From the NCBI RefSeq assembly GCF_047344985.1, contig NZ_CP178861.1, positions 186,001 through 250,000 on the forward strand: a stretch of DNA of 64,000 bases, read 5' to 3'. Numbering within the stretch: the stretch's first letter is position 1; the number at the start of each line of letters is the position of its first letter. The stretch comes from Bdellovibrio sp047344985. Lineage in GTDB: Bacteria; Bdellovibrionota; Bdellovibrionia; Bdellovibrionales; Bdellovibrionaceae. This document shows positions 9,143 through 17,690 of this stretch, piece by piece. The translations under genes and the position numbers were made by a program. The notes beneath the pieces are model-generated. The model was not told the DNA's origin. It made no database searches and saw nothing but the letters and a program-made list of their open reading frames with translations.

Positions 9143-9757
9143 ATGACGTCCCAGAAGTCTAATAAGGAAAGATCTATGTTCTTCGCCTTGCTGCTCTTTA
9201 TTGGAGCGGCGGGATTGATCTTTGCCTATCTGGGAGCCGAAGATCCGAAACCTAAAGTCGCAGGACCTGCGCCGACAGCGAAATCAGAAAAATACGAAAA
9301 GTCCGTGAACAGGCACTTGATGTTCACAAATGAAAAGATGGAGCTAGAACGCCAGCGCATGCAAGTGGAAAACGCTCGCTTGCTCAATACCGATTTCAAT
9401 TCCACTCAACCGCAAAGAGCTTATCAAAATGAAAACCATTTGGATCTTTCTTCTGATACTCGCGCTCAGGAGTTGGCCAATGAATTAGGTCGTGGAGAAA
9501 AACAAGAAGAATACGCAACTCCTCACGATGTCGTTCAGAGAGAGCTTTTCAATGCTCAGCAAATGCGTGAATATTCGCAAGCCTACAAAGAAGAATACGC
9601 ACGTCAGTTTGTGGAAAACGCCCGTCGCGGCGGTTACAAAGTTATCTTAAGCGAAGATCTCACGCGTGTGATTTCCGTGACTCCACTTCGCAATCCAAGT
9701 CAGTCCGTAAATACGAACATGCAATTGTTCGGTTCCGGCAGCGAAGCTCTTCAGTAA
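9143..9757 (+). CDS. Membrane-anchored coiled-coil protein, unknown
   Basis: 204 residues. A single N-terminal membrane helix (about 12-30, FFALLLFIGAAGLIFAYLG) is followed by a charged, Gln/Glu/Arg-rich, mostly helical region (about 45-155) with coiled-coil character and a short C-terminal globular piece. The bulk is probably periplasmic, anchored in the inner membrane. I recognise no family. It overlaps the convergent RadC-like gene by 7 bp. Confidence 0.65.
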   Translation: MTSQKSNKERSMFFALLLFIGAAGLIFAYLGAEDPKPKVAGPAPTAKSEKYEKSVNRHLMFTNEKMELERQRMQVENARLLNTDFNSTQPQRAYQNENHLDLSSDTRAQELANELGRGEKQEEYATPHDVVQRELFNAQQMREYSQAYKEEYARQFVENARRGGYKVILSEDLTRVISVTPLRNPSQSVNTNMQLFGSGSEALQ

Positions 9758-10161
9758 AGATAAAGATCTTTATTCTTTTTCCATTTTTTAAAATGCCCGT
9801 GATCAGCCATGCTGTAGTACTGCGTTTTTGTCATGACGATGTGATCGTTGAGGGGAATTTGTAAAAGTACTGAAGCCTGGTGAATTTTTCTAGTAAGAAT
9901 AAGATCTTGTTCCGAGGGGAGCACTTGGTCGCTCGGATGGTTGTGCGCCATAATAAATGAACTCGCGTTGCACAATATGAGAATTCTAAAAATATCCCGC
10001 GGATGAATCAGACAGTGATCTGCCGTGCCACGAAACACCATCTCTATTTTAATAGCTTCCATTTGTGAGTTGAGTGCAATCAGCCATACTTCCTCGGCAT
10101 AAGGATTGATTTGTGCGCGGAGACATTCAAAGGCTTGGAGACTTGAGGACACTTCAGACAT
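9751..10161 (-). CDS. RadC-like JAB/MPN-domain protein (short form)
   Basis: 136 residues covering only the C-terminal JAB/MPN part of the RadC family. The metal-binding signature AHNHPSDQVLPSEQD (HxHPx7D with an upstream Glu in EEVWLIALN) is intact. Full RadC proteins are about 220 residues with an N-terminal helix-hairpin-helix; that part is absent. The biochemical role of RadC proteins is unsettled; a DNA-repair role was proposed historically but is doubtful. Similar short forms occur in mobile elements, but nothing else mobile is nearby. Confidence 0.8.
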   Translation of the reverse strand: MSEVSSSLQAFECLRAQINPYAEEVWLIALNSQMEAIKIEMVFRGTADHCLIHPRDIFRILILCNASSFIMAHNHPSDQVLPSEQDLILTRKIHQASVLLQIPLNDHIVMTKTQYYSMADHGHFKKWKKNKDLYLY

Positions 10162-10295
10162 GTTTTTTCTACGTGCAAGATAAACGTGTTTCTAGAGTCG
10201 AAATAAAGCGTTTCTGGAGGTCGGTTTGGGACTTGCGTGTCCGAAAACATCGACATAGACTTTGGGAGTATGTCCCTTAGGGGTAGGAAGGTATT

Positions 10296-10895
10296 ATGAA
10301 AAAGAATCTTACATTGGCAACTCTTTCTCTTTCTTTTTTAGCAGTGACAAGTTGTGGTCCTAAAGCGTTTGTTAAAGGTCAGTACGATGACGTAAATCGC
10401 GAAAACTTGATGAACGATCAATGGTCTGAAACGGATATGCAAAAAGCGGTTGCTGATCTAGTGGCAAGTTTGATGCAATCTCCAGCGATCAACCAAGCTA
10501 AAAAAATGCCAGTGGTGATGGTGACAGGGTTGCAAAATAAAACAAGCGAGCACATCGACACTCAAAGTATTATGGACATGGTTCGTGTTGAACTTATGAA
10601 ATCAGGCAAAGTAGGTTTCATCGATAAGGAAGCTCGCCAAGATATCTCTGATGAATACAACTACCAAAATTCTGGCATGGTAGCTGAAGACTCTAAAAAG
10701 GGCCCAGGTGGCCAAGTTGGAGCTGATTTCATTATCAACGGCCGTTTGGATTCCATCGTTCAAGAAGTTGGAAAAGACAAGTCTGTGTATTACAAACTGA
10801 CTTTGAATTTGACGAACTTAAAAAGCAGCATGATCACTTGGTCTGATCAAAAACAAATTCGTAAAACATTTAAGAAAAAATCTATTGGTCTTTAA
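10296..10895 (+). CDS. LpoB-like outer-membrane lipoprotein
   Basis: 199-residue lipoprotein (lipobox LAVTSCG, Cys20). The mature part matches the LpoB/CsgG-like family: VVMVTGLQNKTSEHIDT, then VGFIDKEARQDI and GADFIINGRLDSI. In Enterobacteria LpoB activates the peptidoglycan synthase PBP1B from the outer membrane; whether that partner exists here is unknown. SD AAGG lies before ATG 10296. It is 4 bp from the next lipoprotein gene; this pair of families is found together in other Gram-negatives, so they probably act together. Confidence 0.82.
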   Translation: MKKNLTLATLSLSFLAVTSCGPKAFVKGQYDDVNRENLMNDQWSETDMQKAVADLVASLMQSPAINQAKKMPVVMVTGLQNKTSEHIDTQSIMDMVRVELMKSGKVGFIDKEARQDISDEYNYQNSGMVAEDSKKGPGGQVGADFIINGRLDSIVQEVGKDKSVYYKLTLNLTNLKSSMITWSDQKQIRKTFKKKSIGL

Positions 10896-10899
10896 TTAA

Positions 10900-12141
10900 A
10901 TGAAACGTTTCTTACAAAGACTCACGCCTGTCGTGGGTCTTTTTTTTCTTCTAAATCTCTTAGGGTGTGCGACTTACCAAAGCAAAGTTCACAGCGCACG
11001 CGAGGCCCTTTCTCGTCGGGATTTTGATAAAGCCCTGACAGAGCTAAAACCCTTGGCAGAGAAGGAAAACGACGACCAATTGGTCTATCTTTTGGATTAC
11101 GGTGTCGCTTTGCAAGTCGCCGGGAAACTCAAAGAAAGTAATGAGATTTTTTTAAAAGCCGATCGCCTTGCAGAAATGGTGGACTACCAATCTGTTTCTC
11201 GTATCGCAGGTTCTTTGGCGCTGAATGAAGAAATGGTTCAGTACAAGGGCGACACTTTCGAAAAGATCTTTATTAATGCTTATCTGGCGATGAATTTCTT
11301 GGAGCTTGGTCAATTGGACGATGCTCTTGTAGAAGCTCGTCGTATCAATGAAAAGTATTTGAAGTACCGTGCCGACGAGAAAAAAGCTTTTGAGCTTAAT
11401 TCGTTCAGTAAATATTTGTCGGCGGTGATTTGGGAGGCGAGTCACAATTACGATGACGCTTACATCGCATACAACGAAGCCTATAAAATTGATCCGACAA
11501 TCTCGACAATTCACGAGGACTTGATTCGTTCCGCGAAACTCGCACGTCGGATGGACACATATCAAAGTTGGAAAAAACAATTTCCCGAGGTGAAAGAACA
11601 ACCGTCTTGGTATGAAAAAAACCTAGGCGAACTTGTTGTAATTTACCAGCAGGGGTGGGGACCTAGAAAAGTTGCCAGTCCCAACGAGTATCGTTTCCCA
11701 ACATTGATGCCGACATATAGCGAAACTCAGCAAGCGCGCGTGGACATCGAACAAAAATCTTATCTGAGTCGTGAAGTCTATGATGTGCAAAAAGCGGCTA
11801 TTGAAACTTTGCGCGATGACCAGGGAATCCTCATTGCAAAACGTCTTGGTGGTATCGCAACGAAAGCCGTTCTTTCAGAACAAGTGCGACAAAAAAATGA
11901 ACTTTTAGGAAGTCTAACGTGGATTGCTTTGAACGTTGCCGATCGCGCGGATGTGCGCCAGTGGTCCACATTGCCACAGACGATTCAGATGATTCGCATC
12001 CCGCTCTCAGCAGGAAAATATAAATTCAATATCGAAGGATTAAACTCTGCCGGTGGATACACGACAGAAAGTCTTGAGAATCAGGAAGTTGAAATCAAAG
12101 CCGGACAAAAGAAATTCGTCGTCTGGCGCTCGTTGAAATAG
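10900..12141 (+). CDS. COG3014-like TPR lipoprotein, partner of LpoB-like protein
   Basis: 413-residue lipoprotein (lipobox LLNLLGCAT). The N-terminal half is made of TPR-like helical repeats (AREALSRRDFDKALTEL; DDALVEARRINEKYLKY; YDDAYIAYNEAYKIDP). The C-terminal half is a beta-rich domain ending with VEIKAGQKKFVVWRSLK. The arrangement and the 4-bp distance to the LpoB-like gene match the uncharacterised COG3014 family that often accompanies LpoB-like proteins. Likely outer-membrane anchored and periplasmic. Molecular function is not known. Confidence 0.75.
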   Translation: MKRFLQRLTPVVGLFFLLNLLGCATYQSKVHSAREALSRRDFDKALTELKPLAEKENDDQLVYLLDYGVALQVAGKLKESNEIFLKADRLAEMVDYQSVSRIAGSLALNEEMVQYKGDTFEKIFINAYLAMNFLELGQLDDALVEARRINEKYLKYRADEKKAFELNSFSKYLSAVIWEASHNYDDAYIAYNEAYKIDPTISTIHEDLIRSAKLARRMDTYQSWKKQFPEVKEQPSWYEKNLGELVVIYQQGWGPRKVASPNEYRFPTLMPTYSETQQARVDIEQKSYLSREVYDVQKAAIETLRDDQGILIAKRLGGIATKAVLSEQVRQKNELLGSLTWIALNVADRADVRQWSTLPQTIQMIRIPLSAGKYKFNIEGLNSAGGYTTESLENQEVEIKAGQKKFVVWRSLK

Positions 12142-12160
12142 GTACCTGGTACTTTTTCCC
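12141..12160 (+). repeat. GGTACC-type palindromic repeat, copy 1
   Basis: GGTACCTGGTACTTTTTCCC directly at the stop codon of the preceding gene. A near-identical but more symmetrical copy lies at 29977-30001. It may be a small dispersed hairpin or terminator element. Confidence 0.55.
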
Positions 12161-12172
12161 TCTGTGAAAATA

Positions 12173-12198
12173 AAAAAGGCTCCTTGCGGAGCCTTTTT
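12173..12198. terminator. Bidirectional intrinsic terminator
   Basis: Perfect 11-bp stem AAAAAGGCTCC / GGAGCCTTTTT with loop TTGC. It lies between the convergent TPR lipoprotein and PhaR-type genes and can serve both strands. Confidence 0.9.
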
Positions 12199-12221
12199 AC
12201 GTTTGAAACTGTCAAACTATC

Positions 12222-12767
12222 TTAGTTGTTCAACAAAGAAGTTCCAGGAAGGTTTGGAGTTTCGTCGTCTTGTTGAAGACCTGGAAGAACAGTCGCTTTT
12301 TCAGCAGCTACTTTAGCAGTAGTGTCTGTGTTGTAGCGAGTAGCAGCAGTTGCTACGCGGTTTTCCAAGTTTTGTTTTACGCTGTCAGTAGAAGCGTTTT
12401 CAACAACTGTGTTTACTTGTTGCTTAGTCATGTAATCCTGAGGGAACGCGCCAAGCTTAGCCAAGTAACCAGAGATGCTTCCGTTACCGTTTTGGATGAT
12501 TTCGCGAAGTGTGAAAAGAGGAGCGTATTGAGATGCTTTCTTTTCTGCTTCGAAAATGATCTGAGTCAAAGTAGCAGCAGTGATATCGTTTTTAGATTTA
12601 TTATCGATAACCATTACTTCTTCATTTGTACGGATCATTTTAGCGATATCGTCCAAAGTTACATAGCAGCTTTGTTGAGTGTCGTAGAGTTTGCGGTTCT
12701 GATAGCGCTTGATGATTTTAACTTTAGAATTTGGCTTCGATGTCATTGTTTCGTTTTGGTTGATCAA
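12222..12767 (-). CDS. PhaR-type polyhydroxyalkanoate regulator
   Basis: 181 residues with the PhaR N-terminal DNA/PHA-binding domain: IKRYQNRKLYDT, CYVTLDDIAKMI and LTQIIFEAEK are near-diagnostic. PhaR represses phasin and PHA granule genes in other bacteria; no PHA gene is in the window, so the target here is unknown. The C-terminal 70 residues are Ala/Thr/Asn-rich and low in complexity. Start: TTG 12767, preceded by GGGAGG with a 4-nt spacer; ATG 12746 (MTSKPNSK) is the alternative but has no good SD. Terminator at 12173-12198 is downstream. Confidence 0.85.
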   Translation of the reverse strand: MINQNETMTSKPNSKVKIIKRYQNRKLYDTQQSCYVTLDDIAKMIRTNEEVMVIDNKSKNDITAATLTQIIFEAEKKASQYAPLFTLREIIQNGNGSISGYLAKLGAFPQDYMTKQQVNTVVENASTDSVKQNLENRVATAATRYNTDTTAKVAAEKATVLPGLQQDDETPNLPGTSLLNN

Positions 12768-13030
12768 AGTGCCTCCCAATTTGAAATTTCCCCAAAGTCT
12801 CAAGGAGATATAAGTGCCTTATGATTCAGCGTCCCCTTGCAGATGGGCGCAACCTATCCCTGCCGCCACCCCTTGTCAAGGGGTCCTCAAATCAAAAGAA
12901 AAGACTCCAGGCGTCAACGATTACGCAAATAAGCATTCGTTTTCCGAACTTTTACAGACCTTTGTCTAAAGTTTTCTCGAAATTAGGCCGAAATGTACTT
13001 AAATGGCCTTTCTTTGCGGGAAGAAATTTA

Positions 13031-13525
13031 ATGAAAAATGAAGAAAAACAAGAGTTTAAGTCATCAGGTGTCCTGGCGCTGTTAGGATTGGTTGGCTTTT
13101 CGACGGCGATCATTGCGACCCCTTGGAACCGTCAAATGCAGGACTCTCGTATAGAAACTGCCCGCCAAAAGGCCGAAGTTGTAGGGTACCAGGTTGTGCA
13201 AATATATCGCGAGGCATCAAAATCACACCTGCATTCTAACAAGGTCACTGGCCGCAATCCCGCGTCTGTTGAGGAAAGTAAGGGAATTCACCCCGAAAAT
13301 CTCCGTAGTACCGGAACTATGGGAATAGACCCCTGGGGGCAACCCTACCATTACAGAATTCTATCCACGGATTCTTTAGGCAGAGTGCGCATTCTTGTTT
13401 GGTCAGCAGGCCCGAATCAAAAAATCGAAACGGCTGACTTGGACAACGAAGACGCCGCTGTTAAAGAGCAACCTGTTTATTCTGGGGATGATATGGGGGT
13501 CCTTTTGAGCATGGCTCAGAATTAG
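13031..13525 (+). CDS. GspG-like pseudopilin-type protein without prepilin signal
   Basis: 164 residues. An N-terminal helix (about 13-32, VLALLGLVGFSTAIIATPW) is followed by a helical stretch and a C-terminal DPWGQPYHYRI...RVRILVWSAGPNQKIET block, which is the calcium-site region of GspG major pseudopilins. The usual prepilin peptidase site (G-FTLIE) is missing, so it is either a degenerate pseudopilin or an N-anchored relative. ATG 13031 chosen over the far upstream start because GGGAAG precedes it and the upstream 70 codons have no family likeness. No other secretion genes are adjacent. Confidence 0.65.
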   Translation: MKNEEKQEFKSSGVLALLGLVGFSTAIIATPWNRQMQDSRIETARQKAEVVGYQVVQIYREASKSHLHSNKVTGRNPASVEESKGIHPENLRSTGTMGIDPWGQPYHYRILSTDSLGRVRILVWSAGPNQKIETADLDNEDAAVKEQPVYSGDDMGVLLSMAQN

Positions 13526-13630
13526 GCAGTGCTTTATCACGATTAAAGTCGCGATGAGGTCCTGTCTCAGCATTGTCTCATCAAGAAATTCTCAAAAAAA
13601 ACCGATCAGCCTAGTGACCAAGGAGATTAA

Positions 13631-15508
13631 ATGTTTCCATACACTAGGGCCGCGATATTACTCCCGCTTCTAACTACCCTCACAGCTTGTGCGACTTTCA
13701 CGTCGAATGACTCGGACAAAGCTCCTTATTTCGAAGCCTCATTTGATGATAAAAACAGAGCGCCCGCTTCTTTTGCTCCTTCGGTCGTAGCGCAAGATGG
13801 AAGCGGCACTTTAGATCCTCTCTACATGCGCACTCAAGCTGATTACTACTTCGCGATGGGTGAGGCTTACAGCCTTGATGGCAATTCAGCAAAAGCGGTT
13901 GAGTCTTTTAAGATGACCTTGGTTTACGATCAGGAATCTCCAGCGGTGAACATGCGTTTGGCGGCGGAGTACTTAAAGCAAGGCTTGATCTCGGAGTCTT
14001 TGGCGCAAGCGGAAGAAGCTGTGAAGAAAGATCCGAAGAGTGTTGACGCTCACTTGTTAGTGGGTGGTTTGTACTCTTCATTGAAGCTTTATCCAAAAGC
14101 ATTGGCGGAATACAACACTGTGATGAAGTTGCAGCCAACGAACACAGAGGCGCCGCTTTACATTGGTGCTTTGTATTCAGAGCAAAAGCAATCTGACACA
14201 GCAGTAAAATATTTTGAATCTTTGGCGAAAAATCCGGATTACGCTACTCCATATCTTGCGCACTACTACATCGGTCGTGTGCGTGCGGAGCAACCAGAAG
14301 CGAAATATCAAAAGGCCGCAGAAGAGTCTTTCAAAAAGGCTTTGCAGTTGAAACCTGATTTTGTCGACGCTGTTCTTTCTTTGGGAATGCTTTACACAAA
14401 GCAAAAGAAGGAAGACAGAGCGATCGCAATGTATCGTGAGTACCAAAAAGAAAATACTCCAAGCCCTAAGATCGCAGAAATCTTGGCGCAAACTTTCATT
14501 GAGCGTGGCGATTACGAAAAAGCATACGAGCAATTGGAAGTGGTGGAAAATGAATCTGATGAGCCGCTCAATGTTCGCATGAAGATGGCTTTGATCTTGA
14601 TTGAACAAAAGAAATACGATCTTGCAGCTAAGAAATTGGAAGACGTTCTTAAAGACGCTCCGGATTCTGACAAAGTTCGTTTCTATTTAGCGGCGGTTTA
14701 CGAAGAAACTCACCAAGCTGAAAAAGCAGTGAAAGAATATCGTAAGATTCCAGTATCAAGCACTTACTATGGTGAATCAGTCGTACATGCGGCTTATCTG
14801 CTGAAGGGTTTGAATAAACTTGATGAAGCGTTGGAAGTTGCAGCGAAAGGTTTGAAAGACCGTCAAGACCAACCACAAGTGTATGCGATGTATGCTTCTT
14901 TGTTGGATGAAAAAGATGACTTTAAAGGTGCTGCGAAAGTTTTAGAGCAAGGCCTTGAGAAGTTTGCCGATAATGCGCAACTTCGTTTCTACTACGGTAC
15001 TATCAATGACCGTCTTGGTAACAAAGATGTGGTTGTGACAGAAATGCAAAAAGTTTTGGAGCTTGATCCAAACCACGTGCAAGGCATGAACTACTTAGCC
15101 TTCACTTGGGCTGAGATGAACGTGCATCTTCCGGATGCAGAGAAACTTGCTCGTCGCGCTTTGGAATTAGAACCTAAAGATGGTTACGTGCTAGATACTT
15201 TGGGATGGATTCTTTATAAGCAAGCGAAGTTCACAGAGTCGATCAAGTTCTTAGAAGCCGCTCACAAGTACCAATCCACTGTCAGCATTATCGCTGAACA
15301 CTTGGGTGACGCTTACTATAAGCAGGCGATGGTAGATAAAGCGAAGAAGATGTATCGCAAAGCTGCTGATCTAGAGACAGACAAAAAGAAAGTCGAAGAG
15401 ATCCGCAACAAGATCTTCGCAATCGAAAAACAAGAGCTGACAAATCCACGTTTGCCAGCTTCGACGACGGACGTTCCAATCGCGGAACACGCACAACAAG
15501 ATAAATAA
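13631..15508 (+). CDS. Large TPR-repeat lipoprotein
   Basis: 625 residues. Lipobox LLTTLTACAT gives a lipidated Cys near residue 20. The rest is a solenoid of TPR units, about 14 by eye, from residue 70 to about 590 (AMGEAYSLDGNSAKAVESF; LDTLGWILYKQAKFTESIK; LGDAYYKQAMVDKAKKMY). TPR lipoproteins of this size usually act as scaffolds in envelope complexes; the partner is unknown. AAGGAG lies before ATG 13631, and a strong terminator follows at 15521, so it is probably transcribed alone. Confidence 0.85.
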   Translation: MFPYTRAAILLPLLTTLTACATFTSNDSDKAPYFEASFDDKNRAPASFAPSVVAQDGSGTLDPLYMRTQADYYFAMGEAYSLDGNSAKAVESFKMTLVYDQESPAVNMRLAAEYLKQGLISESLAQAEEAVKKDPKSVDAHLLVGGLYSSLKLYPKALAEYNTVMKLQPTNTEAPLYIGALYSEQKQSDTAVKYFESLAKNPDYATPYLAHYYIGRVRAEQPEAKYQKAAEESFKKALQLKPDFVDAVLSLGMLYTKQKKEDRAIAMYREYQKENTPSPKIAEILAQTFIERGDYEKAYEQLEVVENESDEPLNVRMKMALILIEQKKYDLAAKKLEDVLKDAPDSDKVRFYLAAVYEETHQAEKAVKEYRKIPVSSTYYGESVVHAAYLLKGLNKLDEALEVAAKGLKDRQDQPQVYAMYASLLDEKDDFKGAAKVLEQGLEKFADNAQLRFYYGTINDRLGNKDVVVTEMQKVLELDPNHVQGMNYLAFTWAEMNVHLPDAEKLARRALELEPKDGYVLDTLGWILYKQAKFTESIKFLEAAHKYQSTVSIIAEHLGDAYYKQAMVDKAKKMYRKAADLETDKKKVEEIRNKIFAIEKQELTNPRLPASTTDVPIAEHAQQDK

Positions 15509-15520
15509 AATCAAAACCAA

Positions 15521-15548
15521 AGACCCCTCGGAAACGAGGGGTCTTTTT
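15521..15548 (+). terminator. Intrinsic terminator after TPR lipoprotein gene
   Basis: Perfect 10-bp stem AGACCCCTCG / CGAGGGGTCT with GAAA tetraloop, then a T-run of seven or more. Confidence 0.95.
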
Positions 15549-15657
15549 TTATTTAAAATGACTATTCTCAAGTTCTTCTGAGACCTTCAGTGAGTTAAGG
15601 CCTAGCTTTTTGTTTTCCTATGGAGCCTTCTTGAAAATTTCCTGCAAGCTTTGCTGC

Positions 15658-16347
15658 ATGAAAAAATATATTGTGTCATCAATGCTTCTTTTGATTTTCG
15701 CAGGCTGCAGTTACCCACAAAGTTTAGTGGGGTGGGACCCTGGCGATTCTTCTAACAATTCATCTTCTTCGGATCAAAGCTCTCAAGCGTTGGATCCGGC
15801 CATTGAAAGTGCCTCGCTGCAGATTCTCTCTAATAAATGTTCTTCATGCCACACGCAAACCAGTGGTCCGTCAGGAGTGTACGGTTTGCAGAGTGTTCAG
15901 CACATGGTGGCTTCAGGGTTGATTCTTCCAGGTCATGCGGAGGATTCGCCTTTGTTTATGGAAATTCAAAATAACTCAATGCCGCCGGGTCAGCCGCTCG
16001 CCTCCGCAGAGAAAGAAACTTTGCGTGCGTGGATTAATGGCGGACCTTCAACTGTAGCACCGCCTCCGGTGGTGAACGGACCTGAACCGACATTTAGCTA
16101 TTTGAAATCGAATGTGTTTGGGCCGAAATGCGCGAGTTGCCACTATACCGGTCACACGCGAGGCGGATACGCATTTGATACTTATACAAATGTTTTAAAG
16201 GCTGTGAATAAATCCAAACCAGAAAGCAGTGTGCTTTACACGATTTCGCGCAGCGGGCAGATGCCTCCGCGCTCAAGCCCACAGTTGAGTTCTGAACAAG
16301 TGAACTTGATTTTGGAATGGATCAAAAAAGGTGCTTTGAATAATTAA
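15658..16347 (+). CDS. Lipoprotein with two CXXCH heme motifs
   Basis: 229-residue lipoprotein (lipobox LLLIFAGCS). Two c-type heme-binding motifs, CSSCH (about residue 61) and CASCH (about 158), each followed by a MPP motif (NNSMPPGQP and GQMPPRSSP) that can supply the distal Met ligand. The pattern resembles planctomycete-type cytochrome c domains, repeated twice. Probably periplasmic-facing electron-transfer protein; no redox partner is adjacent. ATG 15658 gives a compact signal peptide but lacks an SD; TTG 15631 has GGAG five bases upstream and is a real alternative. Its stop overlaps the convergent gene by 4 bp. Confidence 0.8.
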   Translation: MKKYIVSSMLLLIFAGCSYPQSLVGWDPGDSSNNSSSSDQSSQALDPAIESASLQILSNKCSSCHTQTSGPSGVYGLQSVQHMVASGLILPGHAEDSPLFMEIQNNSMPPGQPLASAEKETLRAWINGGPSTVAPPPVVNGPEPTFSYLKSNVFGPKCASCHYTGHTRGGYAFDTYTNVLKAVNKSKPESSVLYTISRSGQMPPRSSPQLSSEQVNLILEWIKKGALNN

Positions 16348-16964
16348 TTCGCCACTTGCAGCAGTCCCATTTTTTTCATTTCAATGAATGAGAAATGACT
16401 GCTGAAAAAAAGCAAAGGCAGAATGACCAAAAGACCTATATTCCACGCAAAGCCCGAAAGAACCAAGAGAAGGCTCAGGTAAAAACTCAAAATAAAATAG
16501 AGCTTAAAGTTTTTGAGCGAAGCCATTCCGGCTATGTCGATAGCTTTGGCAATTCCCACATTGTCTTCAAAGCGCAGTCGCAGAGAGTGGCTTAAGACTA
16601 AGTAAAAATAAACGGCGATCATCAGAAGTCCCCAGGCTGTGGGAACGGCGACAAAAAAACCTTGGGAGCTTTGTATAATTCCCATCGAAGATCCCACAAG
16701 AACACTGGTGGGAAACAAAATAACACTGACAATGATAAAAGCGGGAAGGGCCTTTTTTAAAAAAGAAATGTCCTTCCAGTTTTTTCCGGCAAGCCATTGC
16801 TCTGTAGCGTGTTGAAAAATTAAAAGAATCAAAGAAATAAAAAAAGCACCTATATAAGGAAGATAGCGGGTTAAGAGCAGCAAGACACTGGCCGCAGCCC
16901 CCAGCGCCAGGCTTTGTTGCCAATGGCTTTTTAGGTGATTCAAGGCTTGTTTAAAAGAATTCAT
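16344..16964 (-). CDS. Multi-pass membrane protein, unknown
   Basis: 206 residues with about six hydrophobic helices (near 19-35, 38-52, 72-92, 100-122, 150-170, 172-192). I do not recognise the family; it loosely recalls small integral membrane proteins of the EI24/DUF4013 sort. Its start is only 17 bp from the divergent lipoprotein start at 16982, so either promoters overlap the coding regions or one start lies further in. Confidence 0.65.
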   Translation of the reverse strand: MNSFKQALNHLKSHWQQSLALGAAASVLLLLTRYLPYIGAFFISLILLIFQHATEQWLAGKNWKDISFLKKALPAFIIVSVILFPTSVLVGSSMGIIQSSQGFFVAVPTAWGLLMIAVYFYLVLSHSLRLRFEDNVGIAKAIDIAGMASLKNFKLYFILSFYLSLLLVLSGFAWNIGLLVILPLLFFSSHFSFIEMKKMGLLQVAN

Positions 16965-16981
16965 TTCTCTATGCTAAGGCA

Positions 16982-17611
16982 ATGAACACAAGGATCAATC
17001 ACTTTCTCTTCGGAATTCTACTAACCTTTTTTGTTTCTGGTTGTGTCACTAAGACAGTGAAGGAAGGAGCCTATCAAAAGGCTCAATGGGAAACCAAAGC
17101 ACTGATTAAGGATCAAAGAGAGAATAAAACTCAGTCACTCAATATAGATATTTATGCGATTAAGAATGAACGAGCGCGTTTGGAGATAACGGCGTTATTG
17201 GGATTTCAAGTTGCGAGTCTTGTGATGAGCCCTTCGGAAATCTCTTATATCATCTATCCTCAAAAAACGTTCTTTTATGGAAGAAACTCGGATCGAGCTT
17301 TCACTCGAATGATCGATCTTCAGTTACATCCGATGAATTTGACAAATATCGCATTTGACGAACCCGTGCGTGGACCTGGCTGGAAATGTAGTTTGGACCA
17401 CACAGGTTTCATCTCTCAATGTGAGAATTCACAGAGAGGAATTCGCGTGAATTGGTTAGATCGAAAAGAAGGTCAAAAGAAAGTCGTAATTACGGCCCCG
17501 CAATTCGAAATGCAGTGGCATTTCTCTGCACCCCAGACGGAGGTCCAGTTCAAGACGGACCTTTTCACTTTGAAACAACCGACAGGATTCAAAGCAATAC
17601 AAATAAATTAA
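16982..17611 (+). CDS. LolB/DUF4292-like outer-membrane lipoprotein
   Basis: 209-residue lipoprotein (lipobox FFVSGCV). The mature part is a single beta-rich domain with alternating hydrophobic strands (ARLEITALLGFQVASLVMSP; EISYIIYPQKTFFYG), the half-barrel pattern of LolA/LolB or DUF4292 proteins that carry lipids or lipoproteins. LolB inserts lipoproteins into the outer membrane; assignment here is by pattern, not by a fixed motif. It stands directly before the prkA promoter region. Confidence 0.6.
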   Translation: MNTRINHFLFGILLTFFVSGCVTKTVKEGAYQKAQWETKALIKDQRENKTQSLNIDIYAIKNERARLEITALLGFQVASLVMSPSEISYIIYPQKTFFYGRNSDRAFTRMIDLQLHPMNLTNIAFDEPVRGPGWKCSLDHTGFISQCENSQRGIRVNWLDRKEGQKKVVITAPQFEMQWHFSAPQTEVQFKTDLFTLKQPTGFKAIQIN

Positions 17612-17690
17612 ATTCCTCGTTAACCGTCTAGGATTGAGGCATAATCTAAAGAATGTGGGTGTGTGTCACCAAGCACCCCGAGGAGAGATT

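Noticed and set aside
8910..9146. 78-codon plus-strand ORF before the coiled-coil gene
   Set aside because: It lies over the pilin promoter region, has no good SD, no family likeness and overlaps the next gene's ATG; probably chance.
12270..12824. Long open frame antisense to phaR
   Set aside because: Ser/Val/Phe-rich shadow of the PhaR coding strand; no SD.
12868..12884. Perfect 17-bp palindrome ACCCCTTG-T-CAAGGGGT
   Set aside because: Single copy, no T-run, no repeat partner seen; could be an operator in the divergent phaR/13031 region but I have no evidence for a regulator.
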